Translations under genes and position numbers: made by a program
In this document: positions 28,089 through 36,867 of the stretch, in pieces
Numbering within the stretch: the first letter of the stretch is position 1
How the letters are laid out: each line of letters begins with the position of its first letter
Source of the DNA: Lachnospiraceae bacterium
Lineage (GTDB): Bacteria > Bacillota > Clostridia > Lachnospirales > Lachnospiraceae
Direction: 5' to 3'
Length of the DNA stretch: 60,070 bases
Assembly: GCA_024403515.1 (NCBI GenBank)
Contig: JAKSRS010000010.1
Location: 1-60,070 of the forward strand
Notes under the pieces: model-generated
Told to the model about the DNA's origin: nothing
Databases searched by the model: none
What the model saw: only the letters and a program-made list of their open reading frames with translations

Positions 28089-28631
28089 ATGGCTAAATAT
28101 GTTTGTTCCGTTTGTGGATATGTTCATGAAGGAGATTCCGCACCAGAAAGATGTCCTCAGTGTAATGTACCTGCAGAAAAATTCAATTTGCAGGAAGAAG
28201 AAATGGGTTGGGCAGCTGAGCACGTTGTAGGCGTAGCAAAGGGTGCTCCTGAAGATATTATTGCAGATTTAAGAGCCAACTTTAATGGTGAGTGCTCAGA
28301 AGTTGGTATGTATCTGGCAATGAGTAGAGTTGCGTTTAGAGAAGGTTATCCCGAAATTGGTTTGTACTGGGAAAAAGCTGCTTTTGAGGAAGCAGAACAT
28401 GCTGCTAAGTTTGCTGAATTATTAGGCGAAGTTGTTACTGATTCTACTAAGAAGAACCTCGAGCTTAGAGTTGCTGCTGAAAATGGTGCTACAGCTGGTA
28501 AGACAGATCTTGCTAACCGTGCTAAGGCTCTTAATCTCGATGCAATCCACGACACAGTACACGAAATGGCTCGCGATGAAGCAAGACACGGCAAGGCTTT
28601 AAAGGGTCTGCTTGACAGATACTTTGGCTAA
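28089..28631 (+). CDS. Reverse rubrerythrin (N-terminal rubredoxin)
   Basis: 180-residue non-haem iron protein that removes hydrogen peroxide in anaerobes. The rubredoxin iron site comes first (Cys6, Cys9, Cys22, Cys25 in CSVCGY and CPQC). A ferritin-like diiron domain follows, with carboxylate/His motifs in [18 protein letters not shown] and DEARHGKAL. In classical rubrerythrin the rubredoxin is C-terminal, so this is the reversed form. It is the only plus-strand gene in the first 55 kb and stands alone, with an AGGAGG site, a TATAAT and a strong terminator. That fits a highly expressed stress gene. Confidence 0.94.
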   Translation: MAKYVCSVCGYVHEGDSAPERCPQCNVPAEKFNLQEEEMGWAAEHVVGVAKGAPEDIIADLRANFNGECSEVGMYLAMSRVAFREGYPEIGLYWEKAAFEEAEHAAKFAELLGEVVTDSTKKNLELRVAAENGATAGKTDLANRAKALNLDAIHDTVHEMARDEARHGKALKGLLDRYFG

Positions 28632-28648
28632 TTCACATATAATAACTT

Positions 28649-28686
28649 ACCCGGAAGTCGGTACAAACTTCCGGGTTTTTATTTTG
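28649..28686 (+). terminator. Terminator after the rubrerythrin gene
   Basis: CCCGGAAGT and ACTTCCGGG form a nine-base stem with an eight-base loop, followed by TTTTTATTTT. Confidence 0.92.
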
Positions 28687-28925
28687 CTCACGCAAACATT
28701 CTTTGCGCTGCCCTCATTTCTTTCCTTCTTCCACTATAAAATATCAATTTGCTCCATGAATAAACACGATAAAAACGAGTAAATACCGCGTTTCTTCCAT
28801 GGACATAAGTGTCTACATATTATTCCCTTGTTAGTTATTATCCTGTAATCACTTCAATTTTTACACTATTCTCACTGTATTTCAACTAATTTACCCAAGC
28901 TCTACTTTTAGTCGAGTTGTTTTTA
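28687..28925. other. Intergenic stretch between convergent genes
   Basis: About 240 bases between two facing terminators. Only a small hairpin (CGCAAA-CATTC-TTTGCG) stands out. There is no open frame with a ribosome site and no RNA I recognise. It looks like non-coding spacer. Confidence 0.4.
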
Positions 28926-28955
28926 GCAAAAAAGGAGATGGACTTCTCCATCTCC
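28926..28955 (-). terminator. Terminator after hflX
   Basis: The minus strand forms GGAGATGGA-GAAG-TCCATCTCC followed by TTTTTTG, 11 bases past the hflX stop. Confidence 0.92.
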
Positions 28956-28966
28956 TAAGCTGTTAC

Positions 28967-30049
28967 TTATATATTTTCCAGCAAATCTCTAAATTCTGAG
29001 ATTCCCTGACCGGTTTTTGCGGATATTCGCATGACTTTACCAGCGCGAAGGTCCTTTAATACCTCGTCATCACCTATAGCATCTACTTTATTGAATAAGG
29101 TGATTACCGGTTTTCCTTTTACCTCAAGACTTTCAAGAGTTTCATATACTGTCTCCATCTGTCTTTCATAATCCTGGTTTGAAGCATCTACTACATGGAT
29201 AATCACATCTGCATATTTTGCTTCTTCAAGAGTTGATTTGAATGCTTCCACGAGATTGTGGGGTAGTTTTCTTATGAATCCTACAGTATCTGTGAGAAGA
29301 ATTCTTTTGCCCGAAGGATAAACCAGAGCTCTCGTTGTTGGGTCAAGTGTAGCAAATAACTTGTTTTCAGACAAAACATCAGATGCTGTTAGTCTGTTAA
29401 GAAGTGTAGACTTTCCGGCATTTGTGTAGCCTACAATTGCTGCCACAAGCTGACCGTTATTTTCCCTTCGCTTTCTAGTTGTCTCTCTTACTCGCTCAAC
29501 TTTTTCAAGTTCTTTTTTAAGTTGAGAAATCCTGTCATGAATTCGTCGTCTGTCAACTTCTATTTTCTTTTCACCGGGACCTCTGGTTCCTATACCACCA
29601 CCAAGTCTTGACAACGATTTTCCAAACCCGGCAAGTCTGGTTGCTCTGTATTTGAGCTGAGCCATCTCAACTTGTATCTTGCCTTCACTTGTTGTTGCAT
29701 GCTGAGCAAAGATATCAAGTATAAGCAACGTTCTGTCCATTACTTTGCAGTCCAACTCATCTTCCAGATTTTTAAACTGTGCAGGAGATAATTCATCATC
29801 GCAAATCACTCCTGAGGCTTTTGTTTGGTCTATTAAGGCCAAAACCTCTTCGATTTTTCCCTTACCTATATAGGTTGCCGGATGAAAATTTTCGCGCTTT
29901 TGGGTAATTCGTCCTACAACCTCAGCTCCTGCTGTGTCGGCTAAAAGTGCCAGTTCATCAAGTGAGCTTTCCACGTCTCTTTCCCTTGCTGTTTCTATAC
30001 CGACAAGTATTACCTTTTCTTTTTCCTTACTGTTATCGTAATATTTCAT
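28967..30049 (-). CDS. hflX: GTPase HflX
   Basis: 360-residue ribosome-associated GTPase that splits or rescues stalled ribosomes under stress. The N-terminal HflX domain has TYIGKGK and DDELSPAQ, followed by the glycine-rich RLGGGIGTRGPGE and a basic coiled-coil linker. The G domain has GYTNAGKST (207-215), DTVGFIRKLP (254 on) and NKVDA. It is somewhat shorter than many HflX proteins because the C-terminal domain is missing. It begins 5 bases after the tldE-like gene and is the last gene of a five-gene operon. Confidence 0.94.
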   Translation of the reverse strand: MKYYDNSKEKEKVILVGIETARERDVESSLDELALLADTAGAEVVGRITQKRENFHPATYIGKGKIEEVLALIDQTKASGVICDDELSPAQFKNLEDELDCKVMDRTLLILDIFAQHATTSEGKIQVEMAQLKYRATRLAGFGKSLSRLGGGIGTRGPGEKKIEVDRRRIHDRISQLKKELEKVERVRETTRKRRENNGQLVAAIVGYTNAGKSTLLNRLTASDVLSENKLFATLDPTTRALVYPSGKRILLTDTVGFIRKLPHNLVEAFKSTLEEAKYADVIIHVVDASNQDYERQMETVYETLESLEVKGKPVITLFNKVDAIGDDEVLKDLRAGKVMRISAKTGQGISEFRDLLENI

Positions 30050-30054
30050 ATACC

Positions 30055-31329
30055 TTACTTTCCGGCGATTGAAACATCTTTAAGCAGTATAGCTACAGGT
30101 CCTTCGTAATCACTAAGCTTCTGTGTTTCACTTGAAAGTGTAAGATTTTTCTGGGCTTCAAACATTGAGCCGTTTACTGCTCCGCCTGTTACGATCTCTA
30201 CATTTCCTTTACCGTCATATAAGTATCCAAGTCGGATTTCACCTTTAAAATGGCCATCAAACGGATCCATCTGAAAATCTGAAAAGTTTACTATATGAAT
30301 ACAAGGACGGTTTAACATTTCTTTCATCGAAACACTTCCTGCCTTTACGCGGCCTTTTGTGTAAAAGCCAATCTTCTGGGCACCAATATATTCAGAAAAT
30401 CTGACACCACCATGAAGTGTTTTAAGTACTCCATCCTCAATGAAACTTCTATCTACTTTACTTATTGCATCATCATCAAAAGGTGCTTCTGCAACTAATT
30501 CGACATTCAATAAATCGCCTTTAACATCTTCTCCCTGAATTTTATCCCCTACTTTGTAGTCTGAATACTTGGCAAAAACGTATGCTGTATTAGCGCGCAT
30601 AAAATAGAGTTTAAATAATTCAGTAACATATCTGTGTGAAATAACTACATCGTAATTTCCGGTATCAGGCATCTTTGTTGCCACTGCACGGTCTCTTGTC
30701 ATTGAAAGAGTTCTTTGTACAAGTGATTTAATCTCATCTAATGCAAGGGAATCATATTCAAAGTTCTGATATGTTTCTACATCTTCCGGTTCTTTGCACT
30801 GAGCTACGAATTCTCCGCTAAATGATGTCTTTTCATATGAAACATCTGAGCCATTAGAATCAACTACTCTTACTGTTTTTCTAACTGCAAATACTTCAAG
30901 TGAATTAATGAATGCTTTATCATCTGTATCCTGTGAATAAACAGCTTCAACAAATTTGTCTGCAATATCAATCAGTTTCATTCCTGATATGTCGCTTTTA
31001 ACCACTACCTTTTCAGACTTATTTACAGGTGGAAGGCTATAAGTAGGATTTTTTACAAAGCCTGCACTGAATAAGGCGGCTTTAATCTTATCTGTCCACT
31101 CTTCATCACTCATATAAGGGTTTCCGATTACATCGGCTCTTCCTTTAAGTTTCTTTCCGTCCTCTTCCATCTCTTTGTAGATGGCAATTACGATTTTTTC
31201 AACGTTCTTCATTCTTCTCATATCGAGTTTCTTTTTTACGAAGAACATTTCGCTACTTTCTTCAAATGTATCTACTATCTGGAATTCATTTACTCCAGCT
31301 TCTTTTAATAAATTTATATATCTAATCAT
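30055..31329 (-). CDS. pmbA: TldE/PmbA-like subunit of the TldD/TldE protease
   Basis: 424-residue member of the TldD/PmbA family, which works as a heterodimer with TldD to cut unfolded or modified peptides (for example in microcin B17 maturation). It lacks the HExxxH metal site, as expected of the TldE half. The C-terminal region with HGGVRFSEYIGAQKIG and GDIRLGYLYDG-like GEIRLGYLYDGK fits the family. I chose the ATG after AGGAGAAAG, seven codons inside the longest frame. It follows tldD by 21 bases and precedes hflX by 5. Confidence 0.85.
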   Translation of the reverse strand: MIRYINLLKEAGVNEFQIVDTFEESSEMFFVKKKLDMRRMKNVEKIVIAIYKEMEEDGKKLKGRADVIGNPYMSDEEWTDKIKAALFSAGFVKNPTYSLPPVNKSEKVVVKSDISGMKLIDIADKFVEAVYSQDTDDKAFINSLEVFAVRKTVRVVDSNGSDVSYEKTSFSGEFVAQCKEPEDVETYQNFEYDSLALDEIKSLVQRTLSMTRDRAVATKMPDTGNYDVVISHRYVTELFKLYFMRANTAYVFAKYSDYKVGDKIQGEDVKGDLLNVELVAEAPFDDDAISKVDRSFIEDGVLKTLHGGVRFSEYIGAQKIGFYTKGRVKAGSVSMKEMLNRPCIHIVNFSDFQMDPFDGHFKGEIRLGYLYDGKGNVEIVTGGAVNGSMFEAQKNLTLSSETQKLSDYEGPVAILLKDVSIAGK

Positions 31330-31350
31330 TTTCTTTCTCCTAACCCACAA

Positions 31351-32766
31351 TTATCCCAAACGAATCTTAGCCTTAATATAAGGGCCACCGTCTGAAACCT
31401 TAACCCATTCCTTGTAGCCTTTTCCGCAGAATCCTGAACCACTAAGTTTCTTAGTGTCAGAAACCATACTGATAGACTTAAGTAAATCCGGAACGTATCC
31501 TGTTAATACTATGGGTGAGAATATTTTACCTGTGAGTTTTCCGTTCTTTATCTCACGGGCATATGAAACCATACACTGGATTCCCCAGTTTTTGGGATCT
31601 TCCATACCTGAAGAAGGTGATTCAAGTAAAAGACCATTTTCGATGGAAGCAATCATATCTTCAAGCTTATCGTTTCCTGCTTCAAAATATGTGTTGGTCA
31701 TACGTGTATACGACTTTCTTTCGAAACTTTCACGACGGCCATTTCCTGTTGGCTTTGTTGAAAGGGCCATCGCAGACTGAAGGTCACTGATTCCAGCTAC
31801 AAGAATACCCTTATCTATGATGATTGTGTCGCAAGCCAATGTTCCCTCATCATCAAAGAAGTATGTTGCTACTTCATTTTCACCGTTTCCATCATGCATT
31901 GTGATTAATGGAGATGCTACGTACTGACCAACATAGTTTGCTGCTAATGCGCGGTCTTTTACGAACATATCCATTTCTACGCCATGTCCAAATGCTTCAT
32001 GTACAATCATTCCTGTTGTTTCAGGATCACATATACAATCATATACTCCGGGTAGCAAAGGTTCACTGTCAAGAAGCTCAAGGCATACCTTTACTGTCTT
32101 CTTAACTGAATCCATCATATCATCGAGAACTTCCATTCCTCCAAGAACTGAGAACATGGATGAGCTATCCTTAACTTCTTCTCCTCTTAAAGCCATAGCT
32201 ATTGTGTGACCTGATGACCATAAGATGTTTTGTTCCATATCTCTGTTTTTAGATAAGAAAAGCTTAGAGTACTTCTGGTAGTTCATTCCTACGTTGAAAT
32301 TAAGAACCTTTTCATCTTCTGCCATTCCGGCCTGATAAACCTTTGTCATCTTTTCGATGATTGCTTCATCTCCCATATCTTCAGGGTCAATTTCATACTC
32401 TGTGCTCTTACTAAGTGTTAAGGGTTCATCTTCAGGAATTTTGTACTGTGACTTGTCAAACTTTGAACCAAATAAAACAAGCTCATCTTTAATCTTAGCT
32501 ACAATATCTGAGATTTTTTCTTCTGATATGTCGTTTCCTGAGTACTCGGCATAACATCCGCCATCATAAACCTTAGCAACAAATCCTCTCGATGTTAGCA
32601 TGTCGTCCTCAGATATATTGATACCCATCTTGGATACTGAATATCTTTTACTTACTGAATCTGAGACGAGTACTGACGCGTATTCGAAGTTTTCAAGAAG
32701 CTTCTCCAAAAGCTTCTTGAATAATACCTTATTTTTTCCAATGTAATCACTCTGTTTAACTTTCAT
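31351..32766 (-). CDS. tldD: TldD metalloprotease subunit
   Basis: 471-residue zinc protease subunit. The metal motif HEAFGHGVE is at 256-264, giving HExxxH. Other family features are GCYAEYS in the N-terminal part, and a C-terminal segment with GFCGKGYKEWVKVSDGGP, split near the end. It is paired with the PmbA-like subunit directly downstream. The ribosome site is weak (GGTTAG), and mtnN ends 23 bases before it. No peptide substrate gene (a RiPP precursor or modifying enzyme) was seen in the neighbourhood, so a general peptide-clearing role is as likely as a maturation role. Confidence 0.92.
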   Translation of the reverse strand: MKVKQSDYIGKNKVLFKKLLEKLLENFEYASVLVSDSVSKRYSVSKMGINISEDDMLTSRGFVAKVYDGGCYAEYSGNDISEEKISDIVAKIKDELVLFGSKFDKSQYKIPEDEPLTLSKSTEYEIDPEDMGDEAIIEKMTKVYQAGMAEDEKVLNFNVGMNYQKYSKLFLSKNRDMEQNILWSSGHTIAMALRGEEVKDSSSMFSVLGGMEVLDDMMDSVKKTVKVCLELLDSEPLLPGVYDCICDPETTGMIVHEAFGHGVEMDMFVKDRALAANYVGQYVASPLITMHDGNGENEVATYFFDDEGTLACDTIIIDKGILVAGISDLQSAMALSTKPTGNGRRESFERKSYTRMTNTYFEAGNDKLEDMIASIENGLLLESPSSGMEDPKNWGIQCMVSYAREIKNGKLTGKIFSPIVLTGYVPDLLKSISMVSDTKKLSGSGFCGKGYKEWVKVSDGGPYIKAKIRLG

Positions 32767-32789
32767 TTCTAACCAAACCTCAATTTAAT

Positions 32790-33488
32790 TTAAATATTAG
32801 CCATCATTTCTATTACCATATTGGCACAGTGAACGGCAGCTTTCTTTTCAAATGTCGGATAATCCATCTCTGCTGAATCATCTGCCTTATCGGATATCGC
32901 ACGAATAATCAAGCAGGGAATATCATTAATATATGCTGTATGAGCCATTGCTGTTCCTTCCATCTCGACGCATAAAGGATTGAACCAGCCTTTAATGTTA
33001 TTCTTGATTTCTTTTCCGGCTATAAACTGGTCACCACTGGCGATTCGACCACGGAAGGTCTTAACATCAGGGTTAACCTTTTTACAGGAAGCATCCGCAA
33101 GTTCAACAAGTTCTTTGGATGTAGGAAACTCAAAAATATCCATCTGCGGAACCTGGCCTCTTTCGTAGCCAAATGCAATCGCTTCCATGTCATGATAAAC
33201 AGCTCCTGTCGCAAGAACTATATCACCTATGTCTATCTTTTCGTCTAATGAACCGGCTACACCTGTGTTGATAATCTGAGTAATGCCAAATTTATCTACC
33301 ATCATCTGCACAGTTACTGCCGCATTAACCTTGCCTACTCCACATCTTGCAAGCACTACCTGAGCGTTTCCGATAGTACCTACATAAAATGTTCTTCTAG
33401 CATATTCTACTTTTTCTTTAAGGTCCATGGCCTCGATAAGCTTTTCAACCTCAAGATCCATTGCTCCAATAATTCCGATTACTTTCAT
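32790..33488 (-). CDS. mtnN: 5'-methylthioadenosine/S-adenosylhomocysteine nucleosidase
   Basis: 232-residue enzyme that splits methylthioadenosine and S-adenosylhomocysteine, recycling by-products of methylation and polyamine synthesis and feeding the LuxS route. It begins IGIIGAMDLEVE. The catalytic residues can be placed by analogy with the E. coli enzyme: Glu13, Glu177 in VEMEGTA and Asp200 in ISDKAD. GVAGSLDEKI is the phosphorylase-fold signature. The AAGGAGG site is strong. It is the second gene of the operon, 13 bases after the hydroxyacid dehydrogenase. Confidence 0.95.
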   Translation of the reverse strand: MKVIGIIGAMDLEVEKLIEAMDLKEKVEYARRTFYVGTIGNAQVVLARCGVGKVNAAVTVQMMVDKFGITQIINTGVAGSLDEKIDIGDIVLATGAVYHDMEAIAFGYERGQVPQMDIFEFPTSKELVELADASCKKVNPDVKTFRGRIASGDQFIAGKEIKNNIKGWFNPLCVEMEGTAMAHTAYINDIPCLIIRAISDKADDSAEMDYPTFEKKAAVHCANMVIEMMANI

Positions 33489-33501
33489 ACTTACCTCCTT
33501 C

Positions 33502-34458
33502 TTAATCTACCCTGCTTAGTTTCTCACCATTTAAAAATGCACGAATATTGTCGCAGGTCATACTTACACATCTTTCACGCGCTTCTACTGATGCCCATGC
33601 AAGGTGGGGTGTAATAATTAATCTTCCAGAATCCTGAATCTTAGCTAGTGGATTATCTTCTGCTATTGGCTCTTTCAAAAGAACGTCTAATCCGGCTCCT
33701 GCAATGTTTTCAAATACTAATGCTTCATACAGTGCCTGCTGGTTTACAACCGGGCCTCTGGCAACATTAATGATAAAAGCAGTTTTCTTCATCTTCTTTA
33801 TTGCTTCTTCATCAATAAGATCTCTTGTTAAATCTGACAAAGGGCAGTGGAGTGAAAGATAATCCGATTTCTCAAGGATAGTATCAAAATCTACTCTCTC
33901 ATATTCTGTTACTGTTGATTTTCCTGTTACTGAATAGAAAATTACGTTACAACCAAAAGCCTTTGCTACAGAAGCAACCTTTTTACCTATATTTCCCATT
34001 CCGATAATACCCCAGGTCTTACCTGCAAGTTCATGGAAGGGTAAGTCGAAGTTACTAAATCTTGCCTGTTTACCGTACTGACCAGACTTAACGTATCTGT
34101 CATAGTGCTCAAGGTTTTCAGTAAGATAAAGAGCCATTGCAAATGTATGCTGCGCAACCATCTCTGTGCAATAATCTCTTACATTGCAAACTCCAATATT
34201 TCTACTACGGCAATAATCAAGATCTACATTATCAAAACCTGTCGCAAACTCACATATAAGCTTTACATTCTTAGCTTCACCAAGAGTTGCCTCGTCCATT
34301 CGACACTTATTGGCAATGATAATATCTGCATCCTTTACTCTTTCTTTTATCTCATCATATAAAGTATTGTTATATACTGTTACATCTCCGAATTCCTTGA
34401 TTGAATCAACTGACACGTCCATTCCTACACTGGCACGTTCAAGAATTACAATATTCAT
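33502..34458 (-). CDS. D-isomer-specific 2-hydroxyacid dehydrogenase
   Basis: 318-residue NAD-dependent oxidoreductase. The nucleotide-binding motif is GIIGMGNIGKKVASVAKAFG. The catalytic set is Arg234 (NVARGP), Glu263 (LLKEP) and His285 (TPHLAWAS). It may reduce 2-oxoacids such as pyruvate, hydroxypyruvate or glyoxylate; the substrate cannot be told. I chose the ATG with GGAGG ten bases upstream over a TTG lying inside the ribosome site. It is first in the operon with mtnN, tldD, tldE and hflX, a mix with no obvious single pathway. Confidence 0.9.
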   Translation of the reverse strand: MNIVILERASVGMDVSVDSIKEFGDVTVYNNTLYDEIKERVKDADIIIANKCRMDEATLGEAKNVKLICEFATGFDNVDLDYCRSRNIGVCNVRDYCTEMVAQHTFAMALYLTENLEHYDRYVKSGQYGKQARFSNFDLPFHELAGKTWGIIGMGNIGKKVASVAKAFGCNVIFYSVTGKSTVTEYERVDFDTILEKSDYLSLHCPLSDLTRDLIDEEAIKKMKKTAFIINVARGPVVNQQALYEALVFENIAGAGLDVLLKEPIAEDNPLAKIQDSGRLIITPHLAWASVEARERCVSMTCDNIRAFLNGEKLSRVD

Positions 34459-34526
34459 GACACACAATCCTCCAATTACTTTCTGGCATTACTATATTGG
34501 CCTTAAAACCAATTATCCCTATTATA

Positions 34527-34560
34527 CAACAAACCCCACAACAATTGCTGTGGGGTTTGA
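34527..34560 (-). terminator. Inverted repeat, probable terminator after the isomerase gene
   Basis: An 11-base inverted repeat (CAAACCCCACA / TGTGGGGTTTG) lies about 35 bases past the isomerase stop. On the minus strand the stem is followed by TTGTATAAT, a weak T-tract. The same bases lie just before the dehydrogenase operon, and the TATAAT there may serve its promoter. Confidence 0.55.
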
Positions 34561-34593
34561 AAGTTTTTTAAATATTTTTTTTATTCCTAAATC

Positions 34594-36078
34594 TTACTTG
34601 AAAGGATTTTCTGTAGGATAAGGAAGGCTAGCGGGCTGGTTGTAGTTGATATCTTCCATGGGAACGCCGATGTACTTGAATACTTCAAATAATGACTTTC
34701 CGTAGTTACCAAATGCAACTGCACCGTGGTGAGGATAGTTCTTTTCAATTAATACGTGACGGTAGAAACGTCCCATTTCCTTGATAGCGAATACGCCGAT
34801 ACCACCGAATGACTTAGTAGCAACAGGAAGAACTTCACCTTCAGCAAGGTAAGCACGAAGCTTGCAATCTGCTGTAGACTGTAAACGGTAGAATGTAATC
34901 TTACCGGGAGCGATATCTCCTTCAAGTGTTCCGTTTGTAACTTCGATAGGAAGGTTTCTAGCCATGATCTTCTGGTACTTCATTTCGTGGAATGCAAGCT
35001 TCTTTGTGCATGTATTACCACAGTGGAATCCCATGAATGTATCTGTGAATGTGTAATCGAATTTACCTTCGATTGCTTCTTTGTACATATCCTTAGGAAC
35101 TGAGTTGTTGATATCAAGAAGTGTAACAACATCTTCTGATACGCAAGTTCCGATGAACTCTGATAAGCATCCGTAGATATCTACTTCACAAGATACGGGA
35201 ATACCCATTCCTGTAAGACGTGAGTTTACGTAGCAGGGAACGAAACCAAACTGTGTCTGGAATGCAGGCCAGCACTTACCAGCGATTGCAACATATTCAC
35301 GGTAACCCTTGTGAGCTTCAACCCAGTCAAGAAGTGTTAATTCGTACTGAGCAAGTTTAGCAAGTACTTCGGGCTTCTTGTTACCAGCGCCAAGTTCTTC
35401 TTCCATTTCCTTAACCTTAGCAGGAATTCTTTCATCATTTGCATGAGCATTGAATGCTTCGAAAAGGTCAAGTTCTGAGTTTTCTTCAATTTCAACACCA
35501 AGGTTGTAAAGCTGCTTAATAGGAGCGTTACAAGCAAGGAAGTTTAAAGGACGAGGTCCAAAAGAAATAATCTTTAACTTTGATAAACCGTATACAGCAC
35601 GAGCGATAGGTAAGAATTCGTGAATCATATCTGCGCAGTCAGCTGCATCACCAACGGGATATTCAGGAATGTAAGCACCGATGTTACGAAGCTTTAAGTT
35701 GTAGCTTGCATTTAACATACCGCAGTAAGCATCTCCACGGCCGTCCATAAGGTCTGCCTGGCTTTCTTCTGCAGCTGCAACGAACATCTTAGGACCTTCG
35801 AAGTGCTTAGCAAGTAATGTTTCAGAAATTTCAGGACCGAAGTTTCCAAGATATACGCAAAGTGCGTTACATCCGGCTTTCTTAATGTCTTCTAAAGCCT
35901 GAACCATGTGAATTTCGCTTTCAACGATACATACGGGACATTCATAAATGTCAGCTGCATCATACTTAGCCTTGTAAGCTTCAACTAAAGCTTTACGACG
36001 GTTAACTGAAAGGCTTTCAGGGAAGCAGTCACGAGATACTGCAACAATACCTAATTTGATTTTGGGAATGTTAATCAT
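34594..36078 (-). CDS. L-fucose/L-arabinose isomerase family protein
   Basis: 494-residue sugar isomerase-like protein. The family's metal and active-site regions appear to be CEVDIYG, TLLDINN and FHCGNT, which by position should supply the Glu, Asp and His ligands of FucI-type enzymes. It would convert an aldose to a ketose in the cytoplasm. I chose the ATG with AGGAGG upstream. It is the last gene of an operon with a DUF4867 protein and an FGGY kinase, so the product would be a ketose phosphorylated by that kinase. Whether the sugar is L-fucose, L-arabinose, a lyxose or another pentose is open. Confidence 0.85.
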   Translation of the reverse strand: MINIPKIKLGIVAVSRDCFPESLSVNRRKALVEAYKAKYDAADIYECPVCIVESEIHMVQALEDIKKAGCNALCVYLGNFGPEISETLLAKHFEGPKMFVAAAEESQADLMDGRGDAYCGMLNASYNLKLRNIGAYIPEYPVGDAADCADMIHEFLPIARAVYGLSKLKIISFGPRPLNFLACNAPIKQLYNLGVEIEENSELDLFEAFNAHANDERIPAKVKEMEEELGAGNKKPEVLAKLAQYELTLLDWVEAHKGYREYVAIAGKCWPAFQTQFGFVPCYVNSRLTGMGIPVSCEVDIYGCLSEFIGTCVSEDVVTLLDINNSVPKDMYKEAIEGKFDYTFTDTFMGFHCGNTCTKKLAFHEMKYQKIMARNLPIEVTNGTLEGDIAPGKITFYRLQSTADCKLRAYLAEGEVLPVATKSFGGIGVFAIKEMGRFYRHVLIEKNYPHHGAVAFGNYGKSLFEVFKYIGVPMEDINYNQPASLPYPTENPFK

Positions 36079-36195
36079 GTGTAATCCTCCTATAAAAGCA
36101 CACATTCTATGTGCTTATGATTTGCTTTATTTTATCATGGTCCTTTATAAGACCATATAGTTTCAAATAACTTATTGAACCAACTAATACAACTT

Positions 36196-36840
36196 TTATT
36201 CGTTTACATTAAGGTTCTTGCCCTTAAGACCAAGGAAGCTTCCTTCAGCAAGTCCGCCTTCTTTGTGTCCGATAAGCCACTTGTTTACTGCTGTAAGTAA
36301 TGCATCTTCGTTGGGAGCTGATCCATCTGCATTTAACTTAGCATGTTCTGTCTTAAGATCGTAGTTTGTTCCCTTAGGAAGAACGATAGTAACCTGGAAT
36401 CCGTTACCATCAACTCCACAAGGAGCATAGTGCATTGTTGTAGCAAATACTTCTACAGCTGTTCCTGCAGGAACCTTGAAAGCTTTGACTTTAGCTGTGT
36501 CGTAAGTGAAATCCTTTTCAACATCTGCAAGAAGACCAAGCATTAAGATTGCGTCTGTTGCTGCAACGTTGATTTCTGAATCTCTGTGGTACTCAAGAGC
36601 GTTAAGTAAGCTGTTGTGACCATTGCAGTAACCAAGCTGGATGGGCATTTCACCATAAGTAACTCTTGAAAGTTCCTTGGCTACAGGTAATGCTTCGAGC
36701 TCTGCGATAGAAGGCTCGTAAACAACTCCGTCAGGACAGGGAGTCTTCTTCATTGCTTCAACAAGTTCTGTGAAGTCAACGTTTTCAACTACTCTTCCGT
36801 ATTTTCTGAATTCGTCATCAAATACTGATAAAATCTGCAT
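36196..36840 (-). CDS. DUF4867 family protein, probably cupin-like
   Basis: 214-residue protein that I recognise as the DUF4867 type found in clostridial sugar operons. The central part (KVPAGTAVEVFATTMHYAPC, then QVTIVLPKGT) looks like a cupin beta-barrel, with candidate metal ligands in His, Glu and Cys residues there. There is no signal peptide. It lies between the kinase and isomerase genes, so a mutarotase, epimerase or lyase role in the same sugar pathway is a reasonable guess but unproven. The start ATG follows GGAGGG; the longer frame begins inside the ribosome site. Confidence 0.75.
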   Translation of the reverse strand: MQILSVFDDEFRKYGRVVENVDFTELVEAMKKTPCPDGVVYEPSIAELEALPVAKELSRVTYGEMPIQLGYCNGHNSLLNALEYHRDSEINVAATDAILMLGLLADVEKDFTYDTAKVKAFKVPAGTAVEVFATTMHYAPCGVDGNGFQVTIVLPKGTNYDLKTEHAKLNADGSAPNEDALLTAVNKWLIGHKEGGLAEGSFLGLKGKNLNVNE

Positions 36841-36867
36841 TTTGTTTCCCTCCAATTAAGAAAAGTA

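Noticed and set aside
28687..28925. A possible small RNA between the rubrerythrin and hflX terminators
   Set aside because: Only one short hairpin, no promoter-terminator pair of its own, and no known RNA family pattern.
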